Shown: positions 8,421-15,245 of the stretch, one piece after another
How positions within the stretch are numbered: position 1 is the first letter of the stretch
How the letters are laid out: every line of letters starts with the position of its first letter
Source of the DNA: Gammaproteobacteria bacterium
GTDB lineage: Bacteria; Pseudomonadota; Gammaproteobacteria; Pseudomonadales; Halieaceae
Assembly (NCBI GenBank): GCA_030427335.1
Contig: JAUHWV010000008.1
Coordinates: 1 to 33,438 of the forward strand
Direction: 5' to 3'
Length of the DNA stretch: 33,438 nucleotides
Notes under the pieces: generated by a model
Told to the model about the DNA's origin: nothing
The model's input: only the letters and a program-made list of their open reading frames with translations
Databases searched by the model: none
Program-made: the position numbers and the translations under genes

Positions 8421-8452
8421 GGATCGCGGCAAGTATTCCCTTGCCGCGATCC
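8421..8452 (+). other. Perfect 13-bp hairpin between czcA and the PII-like gene
   Basis: GGATCGCGGCAAG (8421-8433) pairs perfectly with CTTGCCGCGATCC (8440-8452) around a 6-base loop. It starts 8 bases after the czcA stop. There is no T-tract after it, so it does not look like an intrinsic terminator. An RNA-processing or 3'-end-stabilising element within the operon is a reasonable reading, but a partial transcription block is also possible. Confidence 0.6.
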
Positions 8453-8489
8453 ATCTAACAGTAATAGCGAATTTTTTTGGAGTATTCAT

Positions 8490-8813
8490 ATGAAACAAAT
8501 TACCGCCTTTATCCACCACGTTCGATCCGCCGATGTCATCGACGCACTGCGTGACGCAGGTTACAAAAACATATCACTACTCGACATCAAGGGGACTTTA
8601 AAGCCCTTAGGCGAGCAGGAGTTGGCCTATTCGTCAGAAGCTGGTGTGGTTATTTCAGAAGTCCAATTGTCGCTGGTATGTGAAGACAATCAGGTGGATG
8701 AGGTGACCTCGATCATTCGAAAAACCGGGAAAATCGGACCTGACATATCCGGCTGGGTCTATGTTAGCCCAATCGAACAAGCCCTGCCCATCGGCGGCAC
8801 TGAGGATCATTAA
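8490..8813 (+). CDS. PII-like signalling protein of metal-efflux operons (PII-NG type)
   Basis: The 107-residue protein aligns with GlnB/GlnK: an N-terminal MKQITAFIHHVRSADVIDAL, a T-loop region (about 36-54) and a B-loop TGKIGPDISG (79-88) followed by VYVSPIEQA. The T-loop tyrosine that GlnB enzymes uridylylate is not present in a comparable place, and the loop differs from nitrogen-control PII proteins. A PII subgroup named PII-NG was described beside CzcCBA-like pump genes, and this gene sits in just that place, between czcA and a CzcD-like gene. It probably forms a trimer that binds a small ligand or metal and modulates the pump or transporter. It has a clear GGAG ribosome-binding site. 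The mechanism is inferred. Confidence 0.75.
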   Translation: MKQITAFIHHVRSADVIDALRDAGYKNISLLDIKGTLKPLGEQELAYSSEAGVVISEVQLSLVCEDNQVDEVTSIIRKTGKIGPDISGWVYVSPIEQALPIGGTEDH

Positions 8814-8862
8814 TCGTTTAGCTACCCAACGCCAAGCCAATCATCGACTGGAGAAATAACGT

Positions 8863-9735
8863 ATGCATCAACATTCACACGATGATAGCTCCAAGCGAAT
8901 GGGCTTGGCTTTTTGGTTAAACCTGATTTTTACCGTTATCGAATTCGTTGGTGGCTGGTTGACCAATAGCACCGCCATCATGGCCGATGCGGTGCACGAT
9001 TTGGGTGACAGCCTGTCCATTGGCAGCGCCTGGCTGCTGAACCGCCTGGGCCGGAAATCCGCCAATCCTGAGTACACCTACGGCTATCGGCGGTTGTCGC
9101 TGTTCGGCGCCCTGATTAATGGTCTAGTGTTAATCGCGGGATCGGCCTGGGTACTGGTCACGGCCATTCCCCGCTTGGCAGACCCCGTCATGCCACATAC
9201 CGAAGGCATGTTGGCCCTTGCCGTGCTGGGTGTGGCGGTGAATGGCTACGCCGCCTATCGCCTTAGCCAGGGAAAAACCTTGAACGAAAAAGTACTCAAC
9301 TGGCATTTGCTGGAAGACGTGCTGGGTTGGGTGGCTGTGCTGATTGTGGCGACGGTCATGCAAATCATTGACTGGCCCATTCTCGACCCACTGCTGTCGA
9401 TCGGCTTCACCTTGTTTATTCTGATCAATGTACTGCGTAACCTGTGGGTAACAGGGCGGTTGTTTTTTCAGGCAGTGCCGGATCCAGATTTGCTGACGTG
9501 CGTCCGCGAGTCCTTGATGTCACTCAAGGAAATCGACGACGTACACCATTTGCATCTTTGGTCGCTCGATGGTGAGCATCATGTATTGACCGCTCATGTC
9601 AGAGTTGAGCCCCTTAAGGATATTACAGAATATTCACGCTTGAAAGCGACGATTAACTCGGCGCTCGCGTCTCAGGATCTGGCACATACGACGATTGAAA
9701 TCGAGTTGAATGAAGAACCCTGTCGGGATGAATAA
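8863..9735 (+). CDS. czcD: CzcD-like cation diffusion facilitator
   Basis: The 290-residue protein has a short His-rich start (MHQHSHDD), six membrane helices and a cytoplasmic C-terminal domain with HHLHLWSLDGEHHVLTAHV, all usual for CzcD/ZitB-type CDF exporters. The transport site is intact: H45 and D49 in helix 2 (VHDLGD) and H148 and D152 in helix 5 (HLLED). It exchanges cytoplasmic Zn, Cd or Co for protons, feeding the periplasm from which the CzcCBA-like pump can expel metal. It lies 49 bases after the PII-like gene with its own GGAG site, so it is probably in the same transcription unit. Unlike the first CDF of the window it is full length. Confidence 0.92.
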   Translation: MHQHSHDDSSKRMGLAFWLNLIFTVIEFVGGWLTNSTAIMADAVHDLGDSLSIGSAWLLNRLGRKSANPEYTYGYRRLSLFGALINGLVLIAGSAWVLVTAIPRLADPVMPHTEGMLALAVLGVAVNGYAAYRLSQGKTLNEKVLNWHLLEDVLGWVAVLIVATVMQIIDWPILDPLLSIGFTLFILINVLRNLWVTGRLFFQAVPDPDLLTCVRESLMSLKEIDDVHHLHLWSLDGEHHVLTAHVRVEPLKDITEYSRLKATINSALASQDLAHTTIEIELNEEPCRDE

Positions 9736-9780
9736 TGCTCAGGGTTGTAGTGAGCAGGCACACGCTAAAGAGGGGGCGCA

Positions 9781-10113
9781 ATGCAAATTCTGATGACCTT
9801 CGGTCTATTTGTTATCACTGCCATCGCGGAAATTGTTGGCTGTTATCTGCCTTATCTATGGTTGAAAAAATCTGCTTCTGCCAGGGTTCTGTTGCCAGCG
9901 GCAGCAAGTCTGGTGCTGTTTGCATGGCTGTTGACGCTGCACCCAACGTCCGTCGGGCGTGTCTACGCTGCGTATGGCGGGGTCTATGTTAGTGTGGCTT
10001 TGCTATGGCTATGGGTGGTGGATGGTGTTCGGCCAACTCTTACAGACATAGTGGGCGTTGGAGTATGCCTGGTGGGTATGACCATCATCATCGTCGGGTC
10101 GCGGTATACATGA
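9781..10113 (+). CDS. YnfA-family (UPF0060) small membrane protein
   Basis: The 110-residue protein has four hydrophobic helices and the family landmarks [14 protein letters not shown] near the N-terminus and [12 protein letters not shown] in the third helix. These match UPF0060/YnfA, which is related in shape to small multidrug resistance proteins. Length is normal for the family. It follows the CzcD-like gene by 45 bases with a good GAGGGGG ribosome-binding site, and YnfA genes are often found in metal or mercury resistance clusters. It may export cations or toxic compounds from the inner membrane; its substrate is not known. It is the last gene of the metal cluster on this strand. Confidence 0.88.
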   Translation: MQILMTFGLFVITAIAEIVGCYLPYLWLKKSASARVLLPAAASLVLFAWLLTLHPTSVGRVYAAYGGVYVSVALLWLWVVDGVRPTLTDIVGVGVCLVGMTIIIVGSRYT

Positions 10114-10285
10114 GCTGGGTCTGGAAATATACTCTTTCGATCATTTGATAGCTGAATGTGAACCCTGACTCGTTTGGCTCTCGTCCTTGTAGGCTGGAGC
10201 CCTCGGATAAAAAGTCAGAAATATTTTCAAGAAATTTCTAAGCATGGTATTTTTCATGGTATTCCCGTTTAGCAAGAAAATAAGC

Positions 10286-10323
10286 TATTGATAATAAAGG
10301 ATAAAAATGGCTTATTGATAATA
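10286..10323 (+). repeat. Two direct copies of TATTGATAATA
   Basis: Identical 11-base copies lie at 10286-10296 and 10313-10323, 27 bp apart start to start, and the similarity extends a few bases on both sides (GCTATTGATAATAAAG against GCTTATTGATAATAGAG). The surroundings are AT-rich. This might be a protein-binding site pair or a remnant of a duplication; two copies are too few to call an iteron array. Confidence 0.5.
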
Positions 10324-10419
10324 GAGTGGGAATGATCACACTGATCAGTTGTTATCGATGGGGCTTACGCCATCATCAAGATATCGTTTGAGGGCAAGCC
10401 AACGCTTCAACGGTATCGT

Positions 10420-10467
10420 CTATGGCTATGGCTATGGCTATGGCTATGGCTCTGGCTCTGGCTCTCC
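10420..10467 (+). repeat. Hexanucleotide tandem repeat (CTATGG x5, CTCTGG x2, CTCTCC)
   Basis: Five exact CTATGG units (10420-10449) are followed by two CTCTGG units and a degenerate last unit. A unit of six keeps any reading frame; in one frame it would encode alternating Tyr-Gly then Ser-Gly, in another Leu-Trp. An ATG at 10358 opens the Tyr-Gly frame for about 50 codons, but it has no ribosome-binding site, so a gene is not claimed. Confidence 0.85.
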
Positions 10468-10701
10468 GGCCACTGTTTGCATAACTACCCCAACGACTTC
10501 GACTAATGCGACGTCATGAGTAACTCCAATATAAGCAACTCCAAACAGTGCGGTTGGAACCCATTTATCTGCGCGTGCGGATATTCGCAACATATTCGAC
10601 CGTCGCAGCATTAGCATTTAAAATAAATTTTTTTGTGATATGTTAATATTTCGGTGTTTGATGGTAAGGTGCAGACAAATCAAGCTTAAGGCTGAATTTC
10701 T

Positions 10702-11619
10702 ATGAATAATTTTGCGACGTTTTTGGCATCATGGATTCTTTGCCTGATTCTAACGTCTCACGCGAGCGGTGTTCGCGCGCAAGATTCTTGGCTTGATCGA
10801 GCACGCAGTTCGGCTGAATCAGGTGTCGACGATTTGGCTATATGGCTGGACGGTTATTTTGGCGACGCTCAGTACGAGGCAGACACCCTTGCAAAGAGTT
10901 ATGTTCGCGTTATTCAAGAGTCCGTTTGGTTCGACCGAGATGATTTAGACTATGAAGCTAAGCTGCGGGGTACGCTCTATTTACCCAGGATTAATGAGCG
11001 TTTCTCGCTCCTTGTGGGTGAAGATTCCGAACAGCAACAAGAAGACAGATCGTTTAGTCCGAGCCGACAAGACAATAGTGTTGGCGCCCAATGGAGGCTG
11101 CTTCAGCGCCAACAGGCCTCATTTGACCTAACAGCTCAATGGAAAGACTCGGGCGTCCGCCCGGGCGTACGCTTTCATCTGCGCACCCCACTGAATAGGC
11201 AAACCTCTGTAGGCTTTTATCAAAAGCTCTATTACGGCAAATACGGTTGGGAAAGCACTTCTGATCTATTGTTAGACCGACGCATCTCATCGACTCGTTT
11301 AGTGCGTTGGCGATCGAGTGTTGATTCAGTGTTAGACAGCGATGAAATTAGCTGGCGTACTGTTTTGCAGTCGCGCTACGTACCTCATGGCGGCTCCGGT
11401 GGGTCGGGCAGACAGTGGTTTATGGGAATGTCTGGAGAGAACTCAGGCGGGTTTGATGATATCTCTAAAGACGTAGGGGTGACCTTGCGAGGTCCCCTGG
11501 TTAGCGATTATTTATGGTTCGAAGTTGAGCCAAAATACACCTGGGATGCCGATCTTTGCGGGTGTAATGTTGCATCGCTTAAACTCAGCTTCGAGTTGCT
11601 GCTGTTTGACCCGAGCTAG
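10702..11619 (+). CDS. Secreted protein of unknown function, probable outer-membrane barrel
   Basis: The family was not recognised. The 305-residue protein starts with a clear signal peptide (hydrophobic 5-20, cleavage near VRAQ). The mature part begins with an acidic helical section containing WLDRARSSAESGVDDLAIWLDGYFG. It then shows many alternating polar/hydrophobic segments with aromatic ends, such as RGTLYLPRINERFSLLVG and TSVGFYQKLYYGKYGW, as seen in outer-membrane beta-barrels. Two cysteines (CGC) lie near the C-terminus and the end LLLFDPS lacks a C-terminal aromatic residue. The gene stands alone on the plus strand, with another secreted unknown 132 bases downstream. Existence of the gene is well supported; localisation is inferred. 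Confidence 0.75.
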   Translation: MNNFATFLASWILCLILTSHASGVRAQDSWLDRARSSAESGVDDLAIWLDGYFGDAQYEADTLAKSYVRVIQESVWFDRDDLDYEAKLRGTLYLPRINERFSLLVGEDSEQQQEDRSFSPSRQDNSVGAQWRLLQRQQASFDLTAQWKDSGVRPGVRFHLRTPLNRQTSVGFYQKLYYGKYGWESTSDLLLDRRISSTRLVRWRSSVDSVLDSDEISWRTVLQSRYVPHGGSGGSGRQWFMGMSGENSGGFDDISKDVGVTLRGPLVSDYLWFEVEPKYTWDADLCGCNVASLKLSFELLLFDPS

Positions 11620-11751
11620 TCTCGATTGACTGCCGCGCTGCGTATTGAAAAATAGCCACCTAAAAGAGGTTAGAACGAGTTTTTCCAATACCGCACTCAT
11701 TGTTGTAATGTCTGTTATGGCGATGTATTGGTTTGGGAGCAGGGCGCAAAA

Positions 11752-12411
11752 ATGAGAATCAAATTTAAAGTTAGCTCGATGTTTATGCCGTGTTCACTGG
11801 GCTTGATTACCTTATCCGCCCTTTTGTCCGCATCTATTGGAACAGCCGCGACGGATAGCGCGGGTAGTGAGTTTCGACCTGCACCCCTCGTATCAATACC
11901 GACACACGACCAGTTCTTTGAGGCAATTCGAGATCATTGTGGCAAGGCCTACGCTGGAAAGGTAGTGGTTGACAATGCGCCGGGCGATGCCTTCGCCAAC
12001 AAGGCCTTGGTGATGTTCGTCCGTCGTTGCAGCGACTCAGAGCTTCAGATTCCGTTCTATGTCGGTGAGGACGCATCTCGTACTTGGATTATCAAGAAAA
12101 CGGGTTCGGGATTGTCTTTGAAACACGATCATCGGCACGATGATGGTTCGATGGAGGAGTTGACCATGTATGGTGGGCATACCCTTGACGCCGGTTTCAG
12201 TGAAGTTCAGTCTTTTCCAGCGGATCAATATTCAAAAGAGTTGTTTGTACGTAGCGGTATACCTCAGTCTGTAACTAATATCTGGCAGATGTTCATTTAT
12301 CCAGAGTCATTCAGTTATCGTCTTATCCGAGAGGGCAGAGAGTTTAGAGTCGATTTTGACTTGTCAGCACCGGTCGCTACGCCGAATGCTCCCTGGGGCT
12401 ATTACGATTAA
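11752..12411 (+). CDS. Secreted periplasmic protein of unknown function
   Basis: The 219-residue protein has a signal peptide (hydrophobic 9-32, ending near GTAAT) and a mature domain with landmarks DHCGKAYAGKVVVDNAPGD, VRRCSDSELQIPF, RTWIIKKTGSGLSLKHDHRH and a C-terminal SYRLIREGREFRVDFDLS. I have the impression that such secreted proteins are widespread in proteobacteria, but no function can be named. The His/Asp-rich KHDHRHDD stretch might bind a metal. The ATG at 11752 was chosen over an upstream TTG because an AGGGCG ribosome-binding site and the signal peptide fit it. It follows the other secreted unknown on the same strand, but a 132-base gap leaves co-transcription open. Confidence 0.75.
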   Translation: MRIKFKVSSMFMPCSLGLITLSALLSASIGTAATDSAGSEFRPAPLVSIPTHDQFFEAIRDHCGKAYAGKVVVDNAPGDAFANKALVMFVRRCSDSELQIPFYVGEDASRTWIIKKTGSGLSLKHDHRHDDGSMEELTMYGGHTLDAGFSEVQSFPADQYSKELFVRSGIPQSVTNIWQMFIYPESFSYRLIREGREFRVDFDLSAPVATPNAPWGYYD

Positions 12412-12460
12412 CGTGTTTGAAACGCTCTGACGCTATTGCTTACTTCACATCGCCTCACCA

Positions 12461-12490
12461 TTGGCATCAGTTAAATAAAGGTAGTACATT
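12461..12490 (+). promoter_or_regulatory. Possible sigma-70 promoter before the GST-like gene
   Basis: TTGGCA (12461-12466) and TACATT (12485-12490) with an 18-bp spacer lie 95 bases before the ATG at 12585. Matches to consensus are moderate and no operator is visible. Confidence 0.3.
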
Positions 12491-12584
12491 AACCGCCGCT
12501 AATGCCGAACCCAGCACTCGCTTGAGAAAGGGGTGAGCTTAACTCAATACGTCGCCAACCGGCCGTCTTTGCGGATCTGATTCA

Positions 12585-13763
12585 ATGACAAAAACAACGA
12601 AAATCGATGATCGTTACACTCTTTGGGGCGGGCCTTTGTCGGCGTTTTCTGCGAAAGTACGCTCCTATCTTATTAAGAAAGGCATTCCCTATCGAGAACT
12701 GTATCCGTCACATCCCGATTTCGGGCAGCGAGTTCTCCCAGCTATTGGCTTGTTTGTTATTCCCGTATTGGAGACGCCTGAGGGCGAGATCGTGCAGGAC
12801 TCCACTGACATTATTGATTTCCTAGAAGCGCGCTTTCCCGAACCCCGCTTCGTTCCTGAAACACCCGTCCAAAAAACGCTGGCTAATCTGCTTTGTGCGT
12901 TTGGTTCAGAGGGAATGTTACAGCCGTCAATGCACTACCGTTGGTCGTTTCTAGAGCAGCACGGCGACTACATCCGTGCCGAATTTGGTCGCGCTATGAG
13001 TCAATCACGCGATCCCGCTGAGCGCGATGCCATGGCGGAACCCTCGATGGCGATGATGGCGGCTCACCTGGTTCACCTGGGTATCAACGAAACAACCATA
13101 CCGGCAATCGAAGCGGCGTATATCGAGTTGCTCGATGCGCTGGAAACACATTTTATGCACCACCCTTATTTACTCGGTGGGCGCCCCTCTATGGCCGATT
13201 TTGGTTTTATGGTGGGCCTTTATGCGCACCTGTCTCGAGATCCGGTGCCCACAGCCTTGATGAAAGCGCGTGCGCCCAATGTGTACAGATGGTGTGAGCG
13301 GATGAATTGCGCCAATATCGATGACGGAGAATTCCCCGATGCGGCCGATGCATTTCTTTCTGACGATGCTGTGCCGGTGACGCTAGAGACTGTGCTGAGG
13401 GTGGTTTTTAATACCTGGTCTCCAGAGCTACACGCGTTCAACACGCGCTATAACGAGTGGGTGAGCGCTAATCAAGACCTGCCCGATGGGCATCTCGTAT
13501 CACTGTCGGATCAACGTCAAGTTCATCCAAGCCTTGGTAGTATCAGTTATCCCTACCGCGGCGTTGAAGTTACGCGTCAGTGCTTTCCCCATGCGCTTTG
13601 GCATTTCGAGAGGGTCGCGGCCGAGGCTCGCCAGCTGACTGGTAGTGCTCAGTTGCGCTGGAACGAGCTAATGCAGCGATGCGAGGGGGCGGCAACCATG
13701 CAATTAACGCTTGATCGCCCCATAAGACGCCTTGATAACGTGCTTGTGCTGGCTTCAGCTTAG
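12585..13763 (+). CDS. Glutathione S-transferase-like protein with long C-terminal extension
   Basis: The N-terminal part (about 10-85) is a thioredoxin-like GST domain: YTLWGGPLSAFSAKVRSYLI, the cis-proline in FVIPVLE (P60) and the glutathione-contact pair D72-S73 in QDSTDIIDFLE. An all-helical GST C-terminal domain follows to about residue 240, including the N-capping-like HPYLLGGRPSMADFGFM segment. The protein then runs on to 392 residues, about 150 more than a usual GST, with no recognised domain. The likely role is cytosolic glutathione conjugation or reduction, but S19 rather than Cys occupies the active-site turn and no activity can be assigned. The ribosome-binding site is weak. It is probably transcribed alone. 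Confidence 0.8.
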   Translation: MTKTTKIDDRYTLWGGPLSAFSAKVRSYLIKKGIPYRELYPSHPDFGQRVLPAIGLFVIPVLETPEGEIVQDSTDIIDFLEARFPEPRFVPETPVQKTLANLLCAFGSEGMLQPSMHYRWSFLEQHGDYIRAEFGRAMSQSRDPAERDAMAEPSMAMMAAHLVHLGINETTIPAIEAAYIELLDALETHFMHHPYLLGGRPSMADFGFMVGLYAHLSRDPVPTALMKARAPNVYRWCERMNCANIDDGEFPDAADAFLSDDAVPVTLETVLRVVFNTWSPELHAFNTRYNEWVSANQDLPDGHLVSLSDQRQVHPSLGSISYPYRGVEVTRQCFPHALWHFERVAAEARQLTGSAQLRWNELMQRCEGAATMQLTLDRPIRRLDNVLVLASA

Positions 13764-13894
13764 TTCGAGGGCGAATTTTGTGAGGACCGTGACAGTATTA
13801 GGTTTTAGTGCGAGTTTTGTATCGGTGTAAGGCTTTTCTAGGAAGGGCGCGCTGCAAAAAAGAGCACAACACAACACAAGGGAAAGGATGCAAC

Positions 13895-14176
13895 ATGTTC
13901 AATGTGAACGAATATTTTGAGGGTAAAGTTAAGTCAATTGGTTTTCAGACGGAGACGCTTCCAGCGACTGTGGGTGTGATGGCGCCGGGTGAGTATGAAT
14001 TCGGAACTTCGCAGAAAGAAACGATGACGGTCGTAAGCGGTGTTCTTGAGGTGAAGTTGCCCGGTGACTCAGAGTATTCGAGCTACCCTGCAGATCAGAG
14101 CTTTGAAGTGGACGCGAATCAGAAGTTCCAGCTTATCGTGCGTGTGGATACCGCTTATTTGTGTACTTACGAATAG
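13895..14176 (+). CDS. ppnP: Pyrimidine/purine nucleoside phosphorylase PpnP (YaiE family)
   Basis: The 93-residue protein is a single small cupin with the family landmarks [36 protein letters not shown] and a C-terminal YLCTYE. Length and sequence match E. coli PpnP (94 residues), which splits nucleosides with phosphate to free base and ribose-1-phosphate. The ATG at 13895 follows a GGAAAGG ribosome-binding site and starts at the conserved N-terminus, so longer starts upstream are not used. A 2OG-Fe(II) oxygenase gene follows after 30 bases and may be co-transcribed. Confidence 0.92.
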   Translation: MFNVNEYFEGKVKSIGFQTETLPATVGVMAPGEYEFGTSQKETMTVVSGVLEVKLPGDSEYSSYPADQSFEVDANQKFQLIVRVDTAYLCTYE

Positions 14177-14206
14177 CGCTTACTGCGACCTGTCACTAGG
14201 CAACTA

Positions 14207-15058
14207 ATGAAAAGTCTGAGCATCGAGCGGCATGCTGATAGCGGTGACTTTCCACTAGCCGTTATCTCAGAGTGCGGAGGCCTGAAGTTCACGGAGGAAA
14301 ATGGGCTTGATAGGGCGTGGGCTCTCGGTATTTTCTATTTAGAGTTCCCTGAAAGTCTCGATCTGGAGTCTGCTCGCAGCTTCGGCCAAACACTGCTAGA
14401 GCCAGGTAGCCCGTACCGGAAAATCCCTCAATTTGGCGACCTAGAGGGGTTTATAGCGCTTCAGAATAATCAACAAACCAAACTCGCGTTGCGTCGCTGC
14501 CGCTGGGATCAATATTACCCCGCTGAAATCGCGACGTTTGGCCGATCGCTCGATATTATCGGTGTGGCGATTATTCGAGAGGTGCTTGCGCAATCGGGTA
14601 TTCCACAGTCGTGCTGGGGCCAAGCTTCAGGCGGTTATGCGGTAGGTGAGGGCACGGCCTTCTTGAATTTTGTGCATTACGATACACGCACCTCTTGCGA
14701 AGGCTTACGGCCACACACGGATTACGGTTTCGTCACGATACTAGACGCTACCAAGCCTGGTTTACAGGTTGAGGTAAACGGCGCGTTTATTGATGTTCCG
14801 GTGCGGCCTGGTTGCTTAGCGATTCACTTTGGAGAGGCGCTTCGTTACATTACAGCATTTTCAGATAGGTGCGTCAGCGCGGTGCGCCATCGCGTTTTGA
14901 GCCAAAAGGCGTCGGATTCGGTTCGCAGTGGAATTGTGTATTTTGCCAACCCGGATTTAGACGGCAAACTGGTGCAATTTGATGTTCATGGTCAGCAGAA
15001 GTGCCGATCTTCTGTCAGTGATTTTTTTGGTCTGCTCGAACGAGAGCTCACTCAGTAA
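14207..15058 (+). CDS. 2-oxoglutarate/Fe(II)-dependent oxygenase (isopenicillin N synthase-like)
   Basis: The 283-residue protein has the double-stranded beta-helix fold of this superfamily in its C-terminal half. The iron triad is visible: H170 and D172 in RPHTDYGFVTIL, and H228 in VRHRVL. An Arg-Ser pair (R240, S241) stands where 2-oxoglutarate is usually held, followed by GIVYFANPD. The shape matches the isopenicillin N synthase/flavanone group, but the substrate is unknown; the N-terminal lid shows no telling motif. It follows ppnP closely. The downstream neighbour on the other strand is convergent. Confidence 0.85.
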   Translation: MKSLSIERHADSGDFPLAVISECGGLKFTEENGLDRAWALGIFYLEFPESLDLESARSFGQTLLEPGSPYRKIPQFGDLEGFIALQNNQQTKLALRRCRWDQYYPAEIATFGRSLDIIGVAIIREVLAQSGIPQSCWGQASGGYAVGEGTAFLNFVHYDTRTSCEGLRPHTDYGFVTILDATKPGLQVEVNGAFIDVPVRPGCLAIHFGEALRYITAFSDRCVSAVRHRVLSQKASDSVRSGIVYFANPDLDGKLVQFDVHGQQKCRSSVSDFFGLLERELTQ

Positions 15059-15150
15059 AGCAGCGCAATTGAACGTGAACTCGTCCCAAGTATTAGCAGC
15101 GTTCATTTGCGGCAAGCGGGTTGACTTGGGCTCTGTTAGATTCTTCCGCT

Positions 15151-15198
15151 GAGAGTCCGAGAGTCCGAGAGTCCGAGAGTCCGAGAGTCCGAGAGTCC
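15151..15198 (+). repeat. Octanucleotide tandem repeat, six perfect copies of GAGAGTCC
   Basis: Six identical 8-base units fill 15151-15198, between two convergent genes (stops at 15058 and 15246). A unit of eight would shift reading frame when copy number changes, but no supported gene covers it. It may alter the shared 3' untranslated region or transcription termination of both flanking genes. Confidence 0.92.
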
Positions 15199-15245
15199 GC
15201 CCCCTTGACGGCGCTTTACGTCTCTTCGAGTTGATGCGACCAAAA

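Larger units (their letters stand above)
10114..10701 (+). other. 588-bp spacer without a supported gene
   Basis: No reading frame with a ribosome-binding site or recognisable protein was found on either strand. The stretch contains two copies of TATTGATAATA, a perfect 10-bp palindrome ACTGATCAGT (10340-10349), a hexanucleotide tandem repeat (10420-10467) and an AT-rich end (about 10618-10655) that may hold the promoter of the next gene. No clear terminator for the metal cluster was identified. It is the change-over from metal genes to unrelated genes and may mark an insertion boundary. Confidence 0.6.

Noticed and set aside
7471-8519. Long open frames opposite the czcA-like gene
   Set aside because: They mirror the codon pattern of czcA, lack ribosome-binding sites and encode no recognisable protein.
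10174-10194. GGCTC...GAGCC inverted pair as terminator of the metal operon
   Set aside because: Short stem, long loop and no T-tract.
10358-10510. Frame of about 50 codons through the hexamer repeat (Tyr-Gly then Ser-Gly)
   Set aside because: No ribosome-binding site, no homology recognised and composition driven by the repeat itself.
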